DNA of 64,000 bases from Flavivirga abyssicola (GTDB lineage Bacteria > Bacteroidota > Bacteroidia > Flavobacteriales > Flavobacteriaceae). Positions 35,904 through 44,493 of the stretch are shown here, in pieces; positions within the stretch are counted from its first letter, which is position 1, and every line of letters starts with the position of its first letter. The notes under the pieces were generated by a model. That model made no database searches and was not told where the DNA came from. It worked only from the letters and a program-made list of their open reading frames with translations. The DNA lies in the NCBI RefSeq assembly GCF_030540775.2, contig NZ_CP141266.1, positions 337,501 through 401,500 of the forward strand. Direction: 5' to 3'. Position numbers and translations under genes: made by a program.

Positions 35904-37778
35904 TTAAAATCCGTTGTTGTTTATGCTTTCTTCTTCAGGTATCGGTAAATATCCTGCATTTGTGCTATAGTTTGTAGAGGATCCTAGAAATTCACGAAAA
36001 ATATTTTGAGCTCTTTGTGTTTCTGGATCGGCAGGAGCTGTACTAGAATCTATTATAAAAAGATCACTAATAAATCTACTATCATTAATCGCTGTATTTG
36101 AGCCTCTAGCTAAAGCCGCTGTGATAGGTCTCCTTCCCGGTCTTGGAAATTGTGTGCCTTGATAAAAAACTTCACTTAGTTCAGCAAACCTTTGTGCAGC
36201 AATTCCCCATCTTCTTAAATCAATAACACGAATAGCGTGTCCTTCTGCTGAAAGTTCTAATGGTTTTTCTACTTCCATTAAACGTTTCATTAAACTAGTT
36301 TCATCGTAAGCTGTTCCAGGGTTATCTATTTGATCACTTAAACTTAAAGGAACAAGTGCCCATCTCTCGCGAATTTTATTGATTTCGTTAATCGCATCTT
36401 GAAGCCTTCCCTGATAAATATAACACTCGGCTAAATTTAACAATACTTCGGATAAACGGTTAATTACAACATTTTTTCCAGACTTAAGAGCCCCCTCTGG
36501 AGTCACTGTTTCATTTGCAAGTCCTAAATCATGGTTTGTATATTTTTTAAACGCTACAAAGTTACCTCCTTGATTCCTTAAACCACCCCAACCATTACCA
36601 TTTGTTGATAATGAATTTAAAACATTTGGATATGTATATACTGGCGTGTCCAAATCATTATTCAAAAATAGCATGTTGGAAGATCTTAACGATTCTCGTC
36701 TGGTGTTTAATGAACCATCACCAGTAACCACTGTATTTATAGGTACATTTGAATCTAAAGGATCGTTTTCGTAAGCTAATATCAACCAAGAGGCCGGCTG
36801 TAAAAAATCTTGACCTCCAAATTTAAAGTGAGCCGTTCTTCGTGCTAATCTATTATGAGGGCTCGCCTCATTGAATTCGCTAAGTTCTTCACCGAAACTA
36901 GTTGTATAAGGAATTTCGAATATGGATTCACTATTAAACTCACCAGCAGTTGTAAACATTTTAGAACCTGTAATAGGGTTAACCTCATTTTCTAGCGTGT
37001 AGCCGTAGTCGTCTCTTAGTTCTTCATAAAGGGTCATGGCTTGACCTATAAGAGCCATATCTCTTTGTCCACCTTCGGTGCCTTCGAATAAATAGGAATT
37101 AGCTAAAATCATTTTTGCAGCACCCTTACTAACTCTACCCAGCTCAGTTATATCCGAGGGCATTGGTAAAAAAGGAATGGCTTCCTCTAAATCTTTTCTA
37201 AAAAAAGCGATAACATCTTCTGATGAAGACAGGTCTTTGTGTCTTTTTTCAATATCTGCTTCATAACGATCTCTTATTATAACATTCCCATTATTAAAAA
37301 TCGAATGGGCATAAAAATGATAAAGACCTCTAAAGAAAAGAGCTTGTGCGCGTTGCTCATTCCATGCTTGCAATTGATTCGCGTTTGTTAAAGAAGGCTC
37401 AATCTTATCTAAGACTGCCAGAGTTTGGTTAGCCGTAAAAATGCCACGATATAAGGCTCCCCAACGTTGTTCAATACGTCGCGTATTTGGATTAACTGTT
37501 TTATAGTAAAAATCTAAATGCTCTGGAAAACCAACATTTGGTGTCAACCTATTTTTCATAGCACCTAAATCGGTTCTAAAATGATCTTCTTCTATACTTA
37601 AAACATAATGGTTAAATAACGAGTTATACACCCCATTAAGTACTCTATTTGTATCATCCAGATTTGTTACCGATTCTAGAAGCTCAGGCGTATTAGGATT
37701 GGGTTCATCTAGATACTCTTCGCATGAAAAGACGAGGAGTACTGAAAGTATTACGTAAATTAATTTTATCTTTTTCAT
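35904..37778 (-). CDS. SusD-like glycan-binding lipoprotein (second pair)
   Basis: A 624-residue RagB/SusD protein with lipoprotein signal ending LVFSC. SusD features: ALFFRGLYHFYAHSIFNNG, GRVSKGAAKMILANSYLFEG, LSEVLLNLAECYIYQGRLQDAINEINKIRER, and EKPLELSAEGHAIRVIDLRRWG near the C-terminus, then AGYLPIPEEESINNNGF. It is about 100 residues longer than the maltodextrin SusD. It starts 4 bp after the susC stop and should form the lid of that transporter. The galactan ligand is inferred from the surrounding sulfatase, GH16 and GH127 genes. Confidence 0.93.
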   Translation of the reverse strand: MKKIKLIYVILSVLLVFSCEEYLDEPNPNTPELLESVTNLDDTNRVLNGVYNSLFNHYVLSIEEDHFRTDLGAMKNRLTPNVGFPEHLDFYYKTVNPNTRRIEQRWGALYRGIFTANQTLAVLDKIEPSLTNANQLQAWNEQRAQALFFRGLYHFYAHSIFNNGNVIIRDRYEADIEKRHKDLSSSEDVIAFFRKDLEEAIPFLPMPSDITELGRVSKGAAKMILANSYLFEGTEGGQRDMALIGQAMTLYEELRDDYGYTLENEVNPITGSKMFTTAGEFNSESIFEIPYTTSFGEELSEFNEASPHNRLARRTAHFKFGGQDFLQPASWLILAYENDPLDSNVPINTVVTGDGSLNTRRESLRSSNMLFLNNDLDTPVYTYPNVLNSLSTNGNGWGGLRNQGGNFVAFKKYTNHDLGLANETVTPEGALKSGKNVVINRLSEVLLNLAECYIYQGRLQDAINEINKIRERWALVPLSLSDQIDNPGTAYDETSLMKRLMEVEKPLELSAEGHAIRVIDLRRWGIAAQRFAELSEVFYQGTQFPRPGRRPITAALARGSNTAINDSRFISDLFIIDSSTAPADPETQRAQNIFREFLGSSTNYSTNAGYLPIPEEESINNNGF

Positions 37779-37781
37779 TTT

Positions 37782-40700
37782 TTAAAAATTTAATCTTAAA
37801 CCAAAATTCATACTTGCTGTCGTTGGAATGATACCATTATCGATCCCTTTTATTGTGATATTATTACCACCAACTTCTGGATCTAAACCAGTATAATTTG
37901 TGATTGTAAGTATGTTTTGTGCATTGGCGAAAATGTTAAACCTGGTAAGTCCTAGTTTTTCAGAAACTTCTTTAGGTAGTGTATAGCCAATAACCACATT
38001 TCTTAATCGAACAAAAGTACCATCCTCTATAAAGAAATCAGAACTTCCATTAAAGTTATTATCTCCAGATTGTCTTGAACTACTGTCAAAAGTTGGGATA
38101 TCTGTATTTTCGTTTATACCCGGTAGGTATTGATAAACTAAATCTTTGTGACGTCCAGCTTTCAAAGCACTTGCTCTAGTGGCGTTATATACTTCATTTC
38201 CAACCGAAGCATACCAATTAGTAAGGAAAAACCAGTTTTTGTAAGTAGCTTGTATGTTTAAACCAAGTTCATACTCTGGAAGTCCACTACCTTTATAGAC
38301 TCTATCTCCTTCGTCTCGTAAAACACCATTACCATTAGAATCTATATATTTTAAATCACCTAGTTTTCGGTTTTCACCGTAAGTTGTATTATAAGCATCT
38401 ACTTCTGCCTGATCTTTAAAAATACCATCTGTTTCAAATACTAAAAATGAACCTGCTTCTCTACCTTTTTGAAGACCTATAGCCAAGGCTTGATTATCTC
38501 CAAAAACTGGTCTTGTTGTAAACAGTTGTATTCCACTTTCAGATTGAATACTTGTCACTTCATTTTTATTAGTTGTAAATGTACCTAAAATGTTAAATCT
38601 TACATTACCAATTTTTGGTCGGTATCTTAGTGTACTTTCAAAACCTTTGTTGGTTAAATTTCCAACATTAAATACTGCAAATCTACTACCTATTAAATCA
38701 CGATCTGCCTGAACCGAAGCACCAAAACTAGGGTTTATTTGAACATTAGTTAAAAGATCTTCTTTTTCAGATGTGTAGTAATCAGCAGTAAAGACAATTT
38801 TGTTTTTTAAGAAGCTTAAATCAATACCAAAATTTAACTGCTTAGTAACCTCCCATTTTAAATTAGGATTACCAAACTGATGTTGAATGATCCCTGAATT
38901 TTCAGAATCGGTACCGTTTACCCCTTGAAAATTAGCATTGTATCCAGTTGCAACAGGGCTAAATATAGAGTTTGGAGGAAACCTATCGTTACCTGTAGTA
39001 CCATAACTAGCTCTTAATTTAAAATTGTTTACAGTACGTTTTAAACCACCCCAGAATTTTTCATCTGAAATGTTCCACCCAACCGATGCCGATGGGAAAA
39101 ATGCATATAAATTATCTCTTGAAAACTGATTGGAAGCATCAAGTCTTGCACTAAGGCTAATTTGGTATCTTCCATCATAATCATAGAATACACGCCCCAC
39201 ACTACCTACTCGTTTTATCTTGTAATCTGGTTGAACAGTAGAAGGTCCGGAAAAGTTCAAAGTTACATCAGACCCTAATTCTTCTCCTATCGTTGCTGTA
39301 GATAAATTTACAGGGTCAGAAAAAAGTAACCCTCTTTTTACAGCTCCAATTGAAGTAAAGAAATCTTGCTCTACATTAATTACAGCTAACGCAGTTACTT
39401 TATGTTTATTAAATTGTTGATTATAATTTAATCCACCATTCCAGTTAATTAAGACATTACGTGATCTTCCCTCAAACACAAAGTTATCATCGGCGTCACG
39501 TAAATTCACACCATTATTATCAAATAATGCAAAAGGAGGTTGCACTTGCTTTTCAAATGCATTAGTAATAACACCACTTATTAATGTTGTTAACTGTAAG
39601 TGATCATTTAATTGGTACTTAATATTAGTACTTGCTTCAAATCTATCACGACCAACTTTTCTGTCTCTTGTTATGGCTTCTAAAATTTGTCCATAGGCAC
39701 TATTAGCAGTGACATCTTCATTTTCATTAGTAAATGACGTTGTATTTTCGTCAACTGGATCTAAGTAAGGTAAAGCTCGTTGTCCAAAAATAAGTAAATT
39801 AAAATTTGGACGTTCTCTATCATCTACAGTAAAACCAAAACCATTATCAAAGGTAAATTTCCCTTTTGTTAAATTAACATTGGCTCTTAAATTATAACGC
39901 TTTAAACGCGAGTTTATCACGGTACCTTCTTGATTGAAAAGCCCCATAACAACACTATAGGTAATATCATCACTTCCACCAGAAATATTGAAGTTATATC
40001 TGTTAACAGAAGACCAATCGTTTTCAGTGAAATCTCTTAAATCATTATCGTTTAATAAGCCATAACGATCTGAATTTGCAGGCGAGCTATTTCTTGAAGG
40101 GTCATTTGCATCAAAGAAAAGTTGCTCTCTTGTATTCATTAGTGGTGTTTGGCGCGTAATGATTTGAAGACCATTGGTTATCTCTAATCCCACTTTAGTA
40201 TTTCCTGGCTTCCCTTTTTTCGTAGTAACTAAAATAACACCACCAGCCGCTCTTGTTCCGTATATAGCAGCAGAAGCAGCATCTTTTAAGACGTCCATTG
40301 TTTCAATTTCATTTGGGTTTAATCTAGGATCACCAGATTGTGGTACACCATCTACAACCCATAATGGAGAATTAGAACCTGTTAATGAAGAAATACCTCT
40401 AATTGTAATAGCGGAACCTTCGCCAGGCTCACCACTATTTGCTGATACACTTACCCCTGCTATTTGCCCTTGTAAAGCAGTTCCAATATCACTAGTAATT
40501 ACGTTTTCAATTTCTTCAGCTTTTACTTGGCTTACAGCTCCTGTAAGTTCTTTCTTTTTAGCAGTTCCATAACCAATTACTACAACTTCTTCGAGTTCGT
40601 CGGTTTCAGGGTCCATTTGGACATCTAATTGAGGGCCAACAACTTTTTGGCTTACTTTATGCATACCTATATAGCTAAATATAAGCTCATCTCCAATGCT

Positions 40701-40934
40701 GGCTTGAATTTGATATACCCCATCAAAATCTGTTACAGCTCCGGTAGTTTTTCCGCTTTTTTGTAACACAACTGCAACACCTGGAATTGGTAAACCGTCT
40801 TCTGAACTAGTTACTACACCCTTCACAGTTATTGGAAGGTTCTGACCAAACAACGCTCCACAGAAACAAAGAAAAACGAACAGCAAACAAATGCTTCTTG
40901 GTTTCTTGGTATCATACGTACTTTTTAATTTCAT
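37782..40934 (-). CDS. SusC-like TonB-dependent transporter (second pair)
   Basis: A 1050-residue outer-membrane transporter. Signal peptide ends LFGQ (about 31); CarboxypepD-like domain about 34-110 (GVAVVLQKSGKTTGAVTDFD, FSYIGM); plug with VIGYGTAKKKELTGAVSQV, ITIRGISSLTG, PLWVVDGVPQ and AAIYGTRAAGGVILVTTKKG; barrel ends MNFGLRLNF. It heads the operon susC-susD-glycan-binding protein. Upstream lies a 512-bp gap with tandem TACGTAAA repeats. It probably imports sulfated galactan oligosaccharides. Confidence 0.95.
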   Translation of the reverse strand: MKLKSTYDTKKPRSICLLFVFLCFCGALFGQNLPITVKGVVTSSEDGLPIPGVAVVLQKSGKTTGAVTDFDGVYQIQASIGDELIFSYIGMHKVSQKVVGPQLDVQMDPETDELEEVVVIGYGTAKKKELTGAVSQVKAEEIENVITSDIGTALQGQIAGVSVSANSGEPGEGSAITIRGISSLTGSNSPLWVVDGVPQSGDPRLNPNEIETMDVLKDAASAAIYGTRAAGGVILVTTKKGKPGNTKVGLEITNGLQIITRQTPLMNTREQLFFDANDPSRNSSPANSDRYGLLNDNDLRDFTENDWSSVNRYNFNISGGSDDITYSVVMGLFNQEGTVINSRLKRYNLRANVNLTKGKFTFDNGFGFTVDDRERPNFNLLIFGQRALPYLDPVDENTTSFTNENEDVTANSAYGQILEAITRDRKVGRDRFEASTNIKYQLNDHLQLTTLISGVITNAFEKQVQPPFALFDNNGVNLRDADDNFVFEGRSRNVLINWNGGLNYNQQFNKHKVTALAVINVEQDFFTSIGAVKRGLLFSDPVNLSTATIGEELGSDVTLNFSGPSTVQPDYKIKRVGSVGRVFYDYDGRYQISLSARLDASNQFSRDNLYAFFPSASVGWNISDEKFWGGLKRTVNNFKLRASYGTTGNDRFPPNSIFSPVATGYNANFQGVNGTDSENSGIIQHQFGNPNLKWEVTKQLNFGIDLSFLKNKIVFTADYYTSEKEDLLTNVQINPSFGASVQADRDLIGSRFAVFNVGNLTNKGFESTLRYRPKIGNVRFNILGTFTTNKNEVTSIQSESGIQLFTTRPVFGDNQALAIGLQKGREAGSFLVFETDGIFKDQAEVDAYNTTYGENRKLGDLKYIDSNGNGVLRDEGDRVYKGSGLPEYELGLNIQATYKNWFFLTNWYASVGNEVYNATRASALKAGRHKDLVYQYLPGINENTDIPTFDSSSRQSGDNNFNGSSDFFIEDGTFVRLRNVVIGYTLPKEVSEKLGLTRFNIFANAQNILTITNYTGLDPEVGGNNITIKGIDNGIIPTTASMNFGLRLNF

Positions 40935-41266
40935 ACTTTTTGTTATTAGTTTTACTGTTTGTTATTCAAACAATTACAAATGAAATACATTTAATAATTG
41001 TCCTTGTTAATTAATTTTAATCTGGTATTGTCAGTCTTTGAGAAAACCTAAGATACTAGCTACAATACCAAATGGATAAAATTAAGTTTGATAGCCTTAA
41101 GTTCTTTAGCAATATTTATCCTTTAGTTATCAAAAATTACCCTAAATAATATATGAACCTATGTCTTATTAAAAATCAGATAATTTAGTGGCTACTATAC
41201 TAGAAGATAATTTGATTACTATTATTTTTAGAAACGCATACAATTTTCAATTTATAATTTATTTCC

Positions 41267-41307
41267 TACGTAAATATAAATAAAATCTTACGTAAAGCTA
41301 AATAAAA
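41267..41307. promoter_or_regulatory. tandem 19-bp direct repeats, possible regulator sites
   Basis: TACGTAAATATAAATAAAA (41267-41285) and TACGTAAAGCTAAATAAAA (41289-41307) differ at 2 positions and start 22 bp apart, about two helical turns. Each contains a TACGTA palindrome. They lie about 335 bp upstream of the susC start. Side-by-side direct repeats suit AraC-type or response-regulator dimers; the binder is unknown. Confidence 0.45.
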
Positions 41308-41350
41308 ATTAGGACATTAGAAAAAACTATTACTTAGAAACAAACGAAAA

Positions 41351-41376
41351 AGGTGCCAAAATAAAATTTGGCACCT
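41351..41376 (-). terminator. strong terminator after the T9SS sulfatase gene
   Basis: AGGTGCCAAA (41351-41360) pairs perfectly with TTTGGCACCT (41367-41376) around a 6-base loop. On the transcribed strand TTTTCG follows. It lies 71 bp after the stop at 41447 and ends the leftward unit 51363-41447. Confidence 0.85.
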
Positions 41377-41446
41377 GATACAAAAATTAAACTAAAAAAA
41401 ATAATTAATCTACTCTATGAAGTATGGCTATTAACCCTAATATTCC

Positions 41447-44400
41447 CTATATCTTTGCAATTTTATCGATGGTTACTACATTATTCTCTGCCTTAACCAT
41501 TAATAAATACAATCCAGAAGGTAAATTAGAAACATCAACCTTAAAAGATTTGTTTTTGCTAATACGTTCTTTCTTTATAGTTTTTCCTGTGAGGTTTACT
41601 ATTTCAATATCGGCATGGTTTATATTTTTATTAAAATTGACTATGAAGTATTCCTTAGCAGGGTTAGGGTAAACTGTAAATAGTTTATCCAATTTATTCT
41701 TATTAAGGCTTAAGGTTCCCAACGTCCCTATATTCCCTGATACCCCAGCTGAAGTTTCATTAAACGCCCATAAACTATATCCAGTAGATTCAGAAGTTGT
41801 CCAATTTGCACTATTGTTAATACTTGCCCTTAATTGCCCTGGCGTACCAGATAATGGACCATTATAAATACCATGGTCTTGATCTGTACCAACCGCATTG
41901 GCATTTACGCCATTTGTTAAAGCAGTAGGAAGTGCACAAAATGTATTTCCACCTCCTGTACCCCAACCACCATTGGTATTTAATCCTGTAATCCATGAAC
42001 TAGAATTTGGGTTAGTTGGTAAAACAAAAGGATCTACCTGATACATTAATATACCGTCTCCTCCTGTAGCCAGATCAAAATCACCATCACTGGTTTCAGT
42101 GGTTTTTCCAGTGTGATCATGTGAAGTTGAACCAACAACCACTTCGGTATTACCTGTTACTTGTTTTACTAAACCATCAGCATCTAATTTAAAAATATCT
42201 CCAGTACTAAATGATGCTCCAGCTGTCCATGTCCAAACATCATCTATACTATAGTCTCCTGTCCAACCATCTTGTGATCCTTTCCAAGATCTATTAGATA
42301 TTGATATTTTAGTAGTAGCAGTTATATCCTTTAAAAGGATGAATGCCAGTGCTCCACTTCCAGACCCCGCTTTCCAACCTACAATAGCAATATCGCCTGC
42401 TGTTAAAGTTGTTGGCACTATAGCATCTAAAAGGTTAATATTTGCAGGTGTGCTATTTACTGAGCCTGTGCTAGTTGACTGTAAGGTAATTGTTATCATT
42501 TCGCTTATCTCATCTAAACCATCAACTACTGGTACTATAGTTATGTTTGCACTATTGTTTCCATTCAATATAGTCACAGTTCCAGATAGTGTACTGTAAT
42601 CCGTAGTATTAGTTGCATCCCCACTAATTGTGTAGGTAATATTTATATCTTCACTAGCAGTAACTCCTTGCGGCAGACTCACTGTAAAAACACCATTGAT
42701 TTCTCCTTCTACAGCATCTGTTATACCTTCTATGCTTATTTCACTTATTTCACTATCAAGCAATAGTAACGAACTTTCAAAAAGCCTATTGTAACCGGGT
42801 AAAGTACCGTCATTCCATAAAAAACTATGAGGGTGTCCAGAACCATTACCATCATTATCATACCATGCAGGTTTTACATCCTTGTACTCCGCAACATGTG
42901 CAATAGCCTGGTCTAAAATGTCTTGAATAATTTGCTCTGCATTAGGTTCAGTACCTCTAAGATCTGTAGTTTCTCCTGGATCATTTTGAATGTCATATAG
43001 CTTCCACAAACCATTACTACCTGTTTTAACAATTTTCCACTTACCCATTGCTAAACCACCGTTATGAAATCCGTTGTAAGGCCTCATAATTAACAAAGCT
43101 TCATCAGTTCTCGTATCATTTCCGGCAATTAAATCATCCATGAAATCCGTTCCGTCAATAATCTTTCCATTAGGAATTGTCCCTCCTGCAAGATTTACCA
43201 ATGTTGGATATAAATCTAAAGAACTAATTTGATGATTATATGTAGCCGAAGACGTTATTTGAGCTGGCCAATGTACAAACATGGGCACTTTATGCCCTCC
43301 TTCTTTTACACTTCCCTTAAGCGCATCTAATGGATAATTTACTGCTCCTTTACTATATGTGTAACCTCCATTATCGCTTAAGAATATGATCACCGTGTTA
43401 TTAAACTCATTTATATCTTTTTTAAGCTCTGTTACAATTCTACCTATATTAGTATCCATATTAGAAACCATAGTGGCATAAGTTATTCTGGCTTGTGTAA
43501 ACTCTTCTATTTTTGCCTCTCTAGCCGCAGCAATAGCAGCATCTTTTTCTGGCTGAGTCATGGCATCAAAAGCAGCATCACCAATATCATCTCTTACGGC
43601 TTCTTCCATTTTTGAATCGCTAACTTGATTCGCGTTATACATGTAGCTACTATTTCTTACCAAAGTTTCAAAATTAGGATTATCCGTTTTAAACTGCGCT
43701 ATTTCCGCAGCTGGTGCCTGCAATGGCGTATGTGGTGCATTATAGGATACATACATGAAAAAAGGATCGGAAGAAGCGGCATTTGTACTTATATATGAAA
43801 TGGCTTCGTCTGTTAATACATCGGTTAAATAATCTTCATCTACAGCATCACTAAATTCAGTTTCTGCTACATATCCCCTATTTCTCCACAAAGGGTCTTG
43901 GTACTCATTTGTAACAGGATTACTACCTCCTAATCTATTATAATAATTGTCTTCATAGCCATTTTCAAAGTAGCCTTTTCCTCCACCTAAAAAACCAAAG
44001 AAATAATCGAAACCTCTATCTAAAGGCTGATAAGAACCTTCTTCAAACCCTAGATGCCATTTACCAATGGCAGCTGTATTGTAACCAGCATTTTGAAGTA
44101 ATTTCGGGAAATAAGTTTCATTAGTAGGAATACCTAAAGTTGTGGTGATATTATTAGGTAAATTGTATTGTGCTCCAATTCTATGCGGCATCATACCTGT
44201 CATTATAGCTACCCTACTAGGCCCACAAAATGGATGAGCTACATGTGTATTTTTGCAAATAACCCCAGCATTTGCTAGGTTATCAATATTTGGAGTTGGT
44301 ATAACTCCTAATTCTGAAGGAAAGCTTCCATCACGATTGAAACCTACATCTCCATATCCTAAATCATCTGCTAATATTACTATAACATTTGGTTTAGTGC

Positions 44401-44482
44401 CTGCAGTTTGAGCTTCTAAGCTCATGTTACATGCCATCAAAACTGCCATTAATATTATTGTTTTTAAGGTAAAATTTTTCAT
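41447..44482 (-). CDS. T9SS-exported S1 sulfatase with Calx-beta and C-terminal surface modules
   Basis: A 1011-residue protein, about twice the usual sulfatase length. Signal peptide ends LEAQ. Sulfatase domain about 30-565: LADDLGYGDVGFNRDG (D39, D40), formylglycine site HPFCGPSR (C86), IGKWHLGFEEGSYQPLDRGF, YVSYNAPHTPLQAP and IIFLSDNGGYTYSKG, resembling the S1_19 group. A Calx-beta repeat follows about 590-690, then an approximately 225-residue module (GDIAIVGWKAGSGSGALAFIL to GNTFCALPTALTNG and LWAFNE), then a type IX sorting tail (LFTVYPNPAKEYFIVNF to TIDKIAKI). The last three parts also occur in the GH16 encoded 12 bp upstream. It probably acts at the cell surface on intact sulfated galactan. 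Stop codon is TAG. Confidence 0.9.
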   Translation of the reverse strand: MKNFTLKTIILMAVLMACNMSLEAQTAGTKPNVIVILADDLGYGDVGFNRDGSFPSELGVIPTPNIDNLANAGVICKNTHVAHPFCGPSRVAIMTGMMPHRIGAQYNLPNNITTTLGIPTNETYFPKLLQNAGYNTAAIGKWHLGFEEGSYQPLDRGFDYFFGFLGGGKGYFENGYEDNYYNRLGGSNPVTNEYQDPLWRNRGYVAETEFSDAVDEDYLTDVLTDEAISYISTNAASSDPFFMYVSYNAPHTPLQAPAAEIAQFKTDNPNFETLVRNSSYMYNANQVSDSKMEEAVRDDIGDAAFDAMTQPEKDAAIAAAREAKIEEFTQARITYATMVSNMDTNIGRIVTELKKDINEFNNTVIIFLSDNGGYTYSKGAVNYPLDALKGSVKEGGHKVPMFVHWPAQITSSATYNHQISSLDLYPTLVNLAGGTIPNGKIIDGTDFMDDLIAGNDTRTDEALLIMRPYNGFHNGGLAMGKWKIVKTGSNGLWKLYDIQNDPGETTDLRGTEPNAEQIIQDILDQAIAHVAEYKDVKPAWYDNDGNGSGHPHSFLWNDGTLPGYNRLFESSLLLLDSEISEISIEGITDAVEGEINGVFTVSLPQGVTASEDINITYTISGDATNTTDYSTLSGTVTILNGNNSANITIVPVVDGLDEISEMITITLQSTSTGSVNSTPANINLLDAIVPTTLTAGDIAIVGWKAGSGSGALAFILLKDITATTKISISNRSWKGSQDGWTGDYSIDDVWTWTAGASFSTGDIFKLDADGLVKQVTGNTEVVVGSTSHDHTGKTTETSDGDFDLATGGDGILMYQVDPFVLPTNPNSSSWITGLNTNGGWGTGGGNTFCALPTALTNGVNANAVGTDQDHGIYNGPLSGTPGQLRASINNSANWTTSESTGYSLWAFNETSAGVSGNIGTLGTLSLNKNKLDKLFTVYPNPAKEYFIVNFNKNINHADIEIVNLTGKTIKKERISKNKSFKVDVSNLPSGLYLLMVKAENNVVTIDKIAKI

Positions 44483-44493
44483 TTTTCTAAGCT

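Larger units (their letters stand above)
40935..41446. other. 512-bp intergenic region upstream of the second susC
   Basis: No gene is supported here. On the right is the sulfatase terminator at 41351-41376. Two 19-bp direct repeats at 41267-41285 and 41289-41307 are described separately. The remainder to the susC start is AT-rich with no clear TAnnTTTG -7 element on the minus strand. The long leader of about 330 bp is probably regulatory. Confidence 0.6.

Noticed and set aside
40174-40572. 132-residue rightward open frame
   Set aside because: It is antisense to the plug domain of the second SusC and has no independent support.
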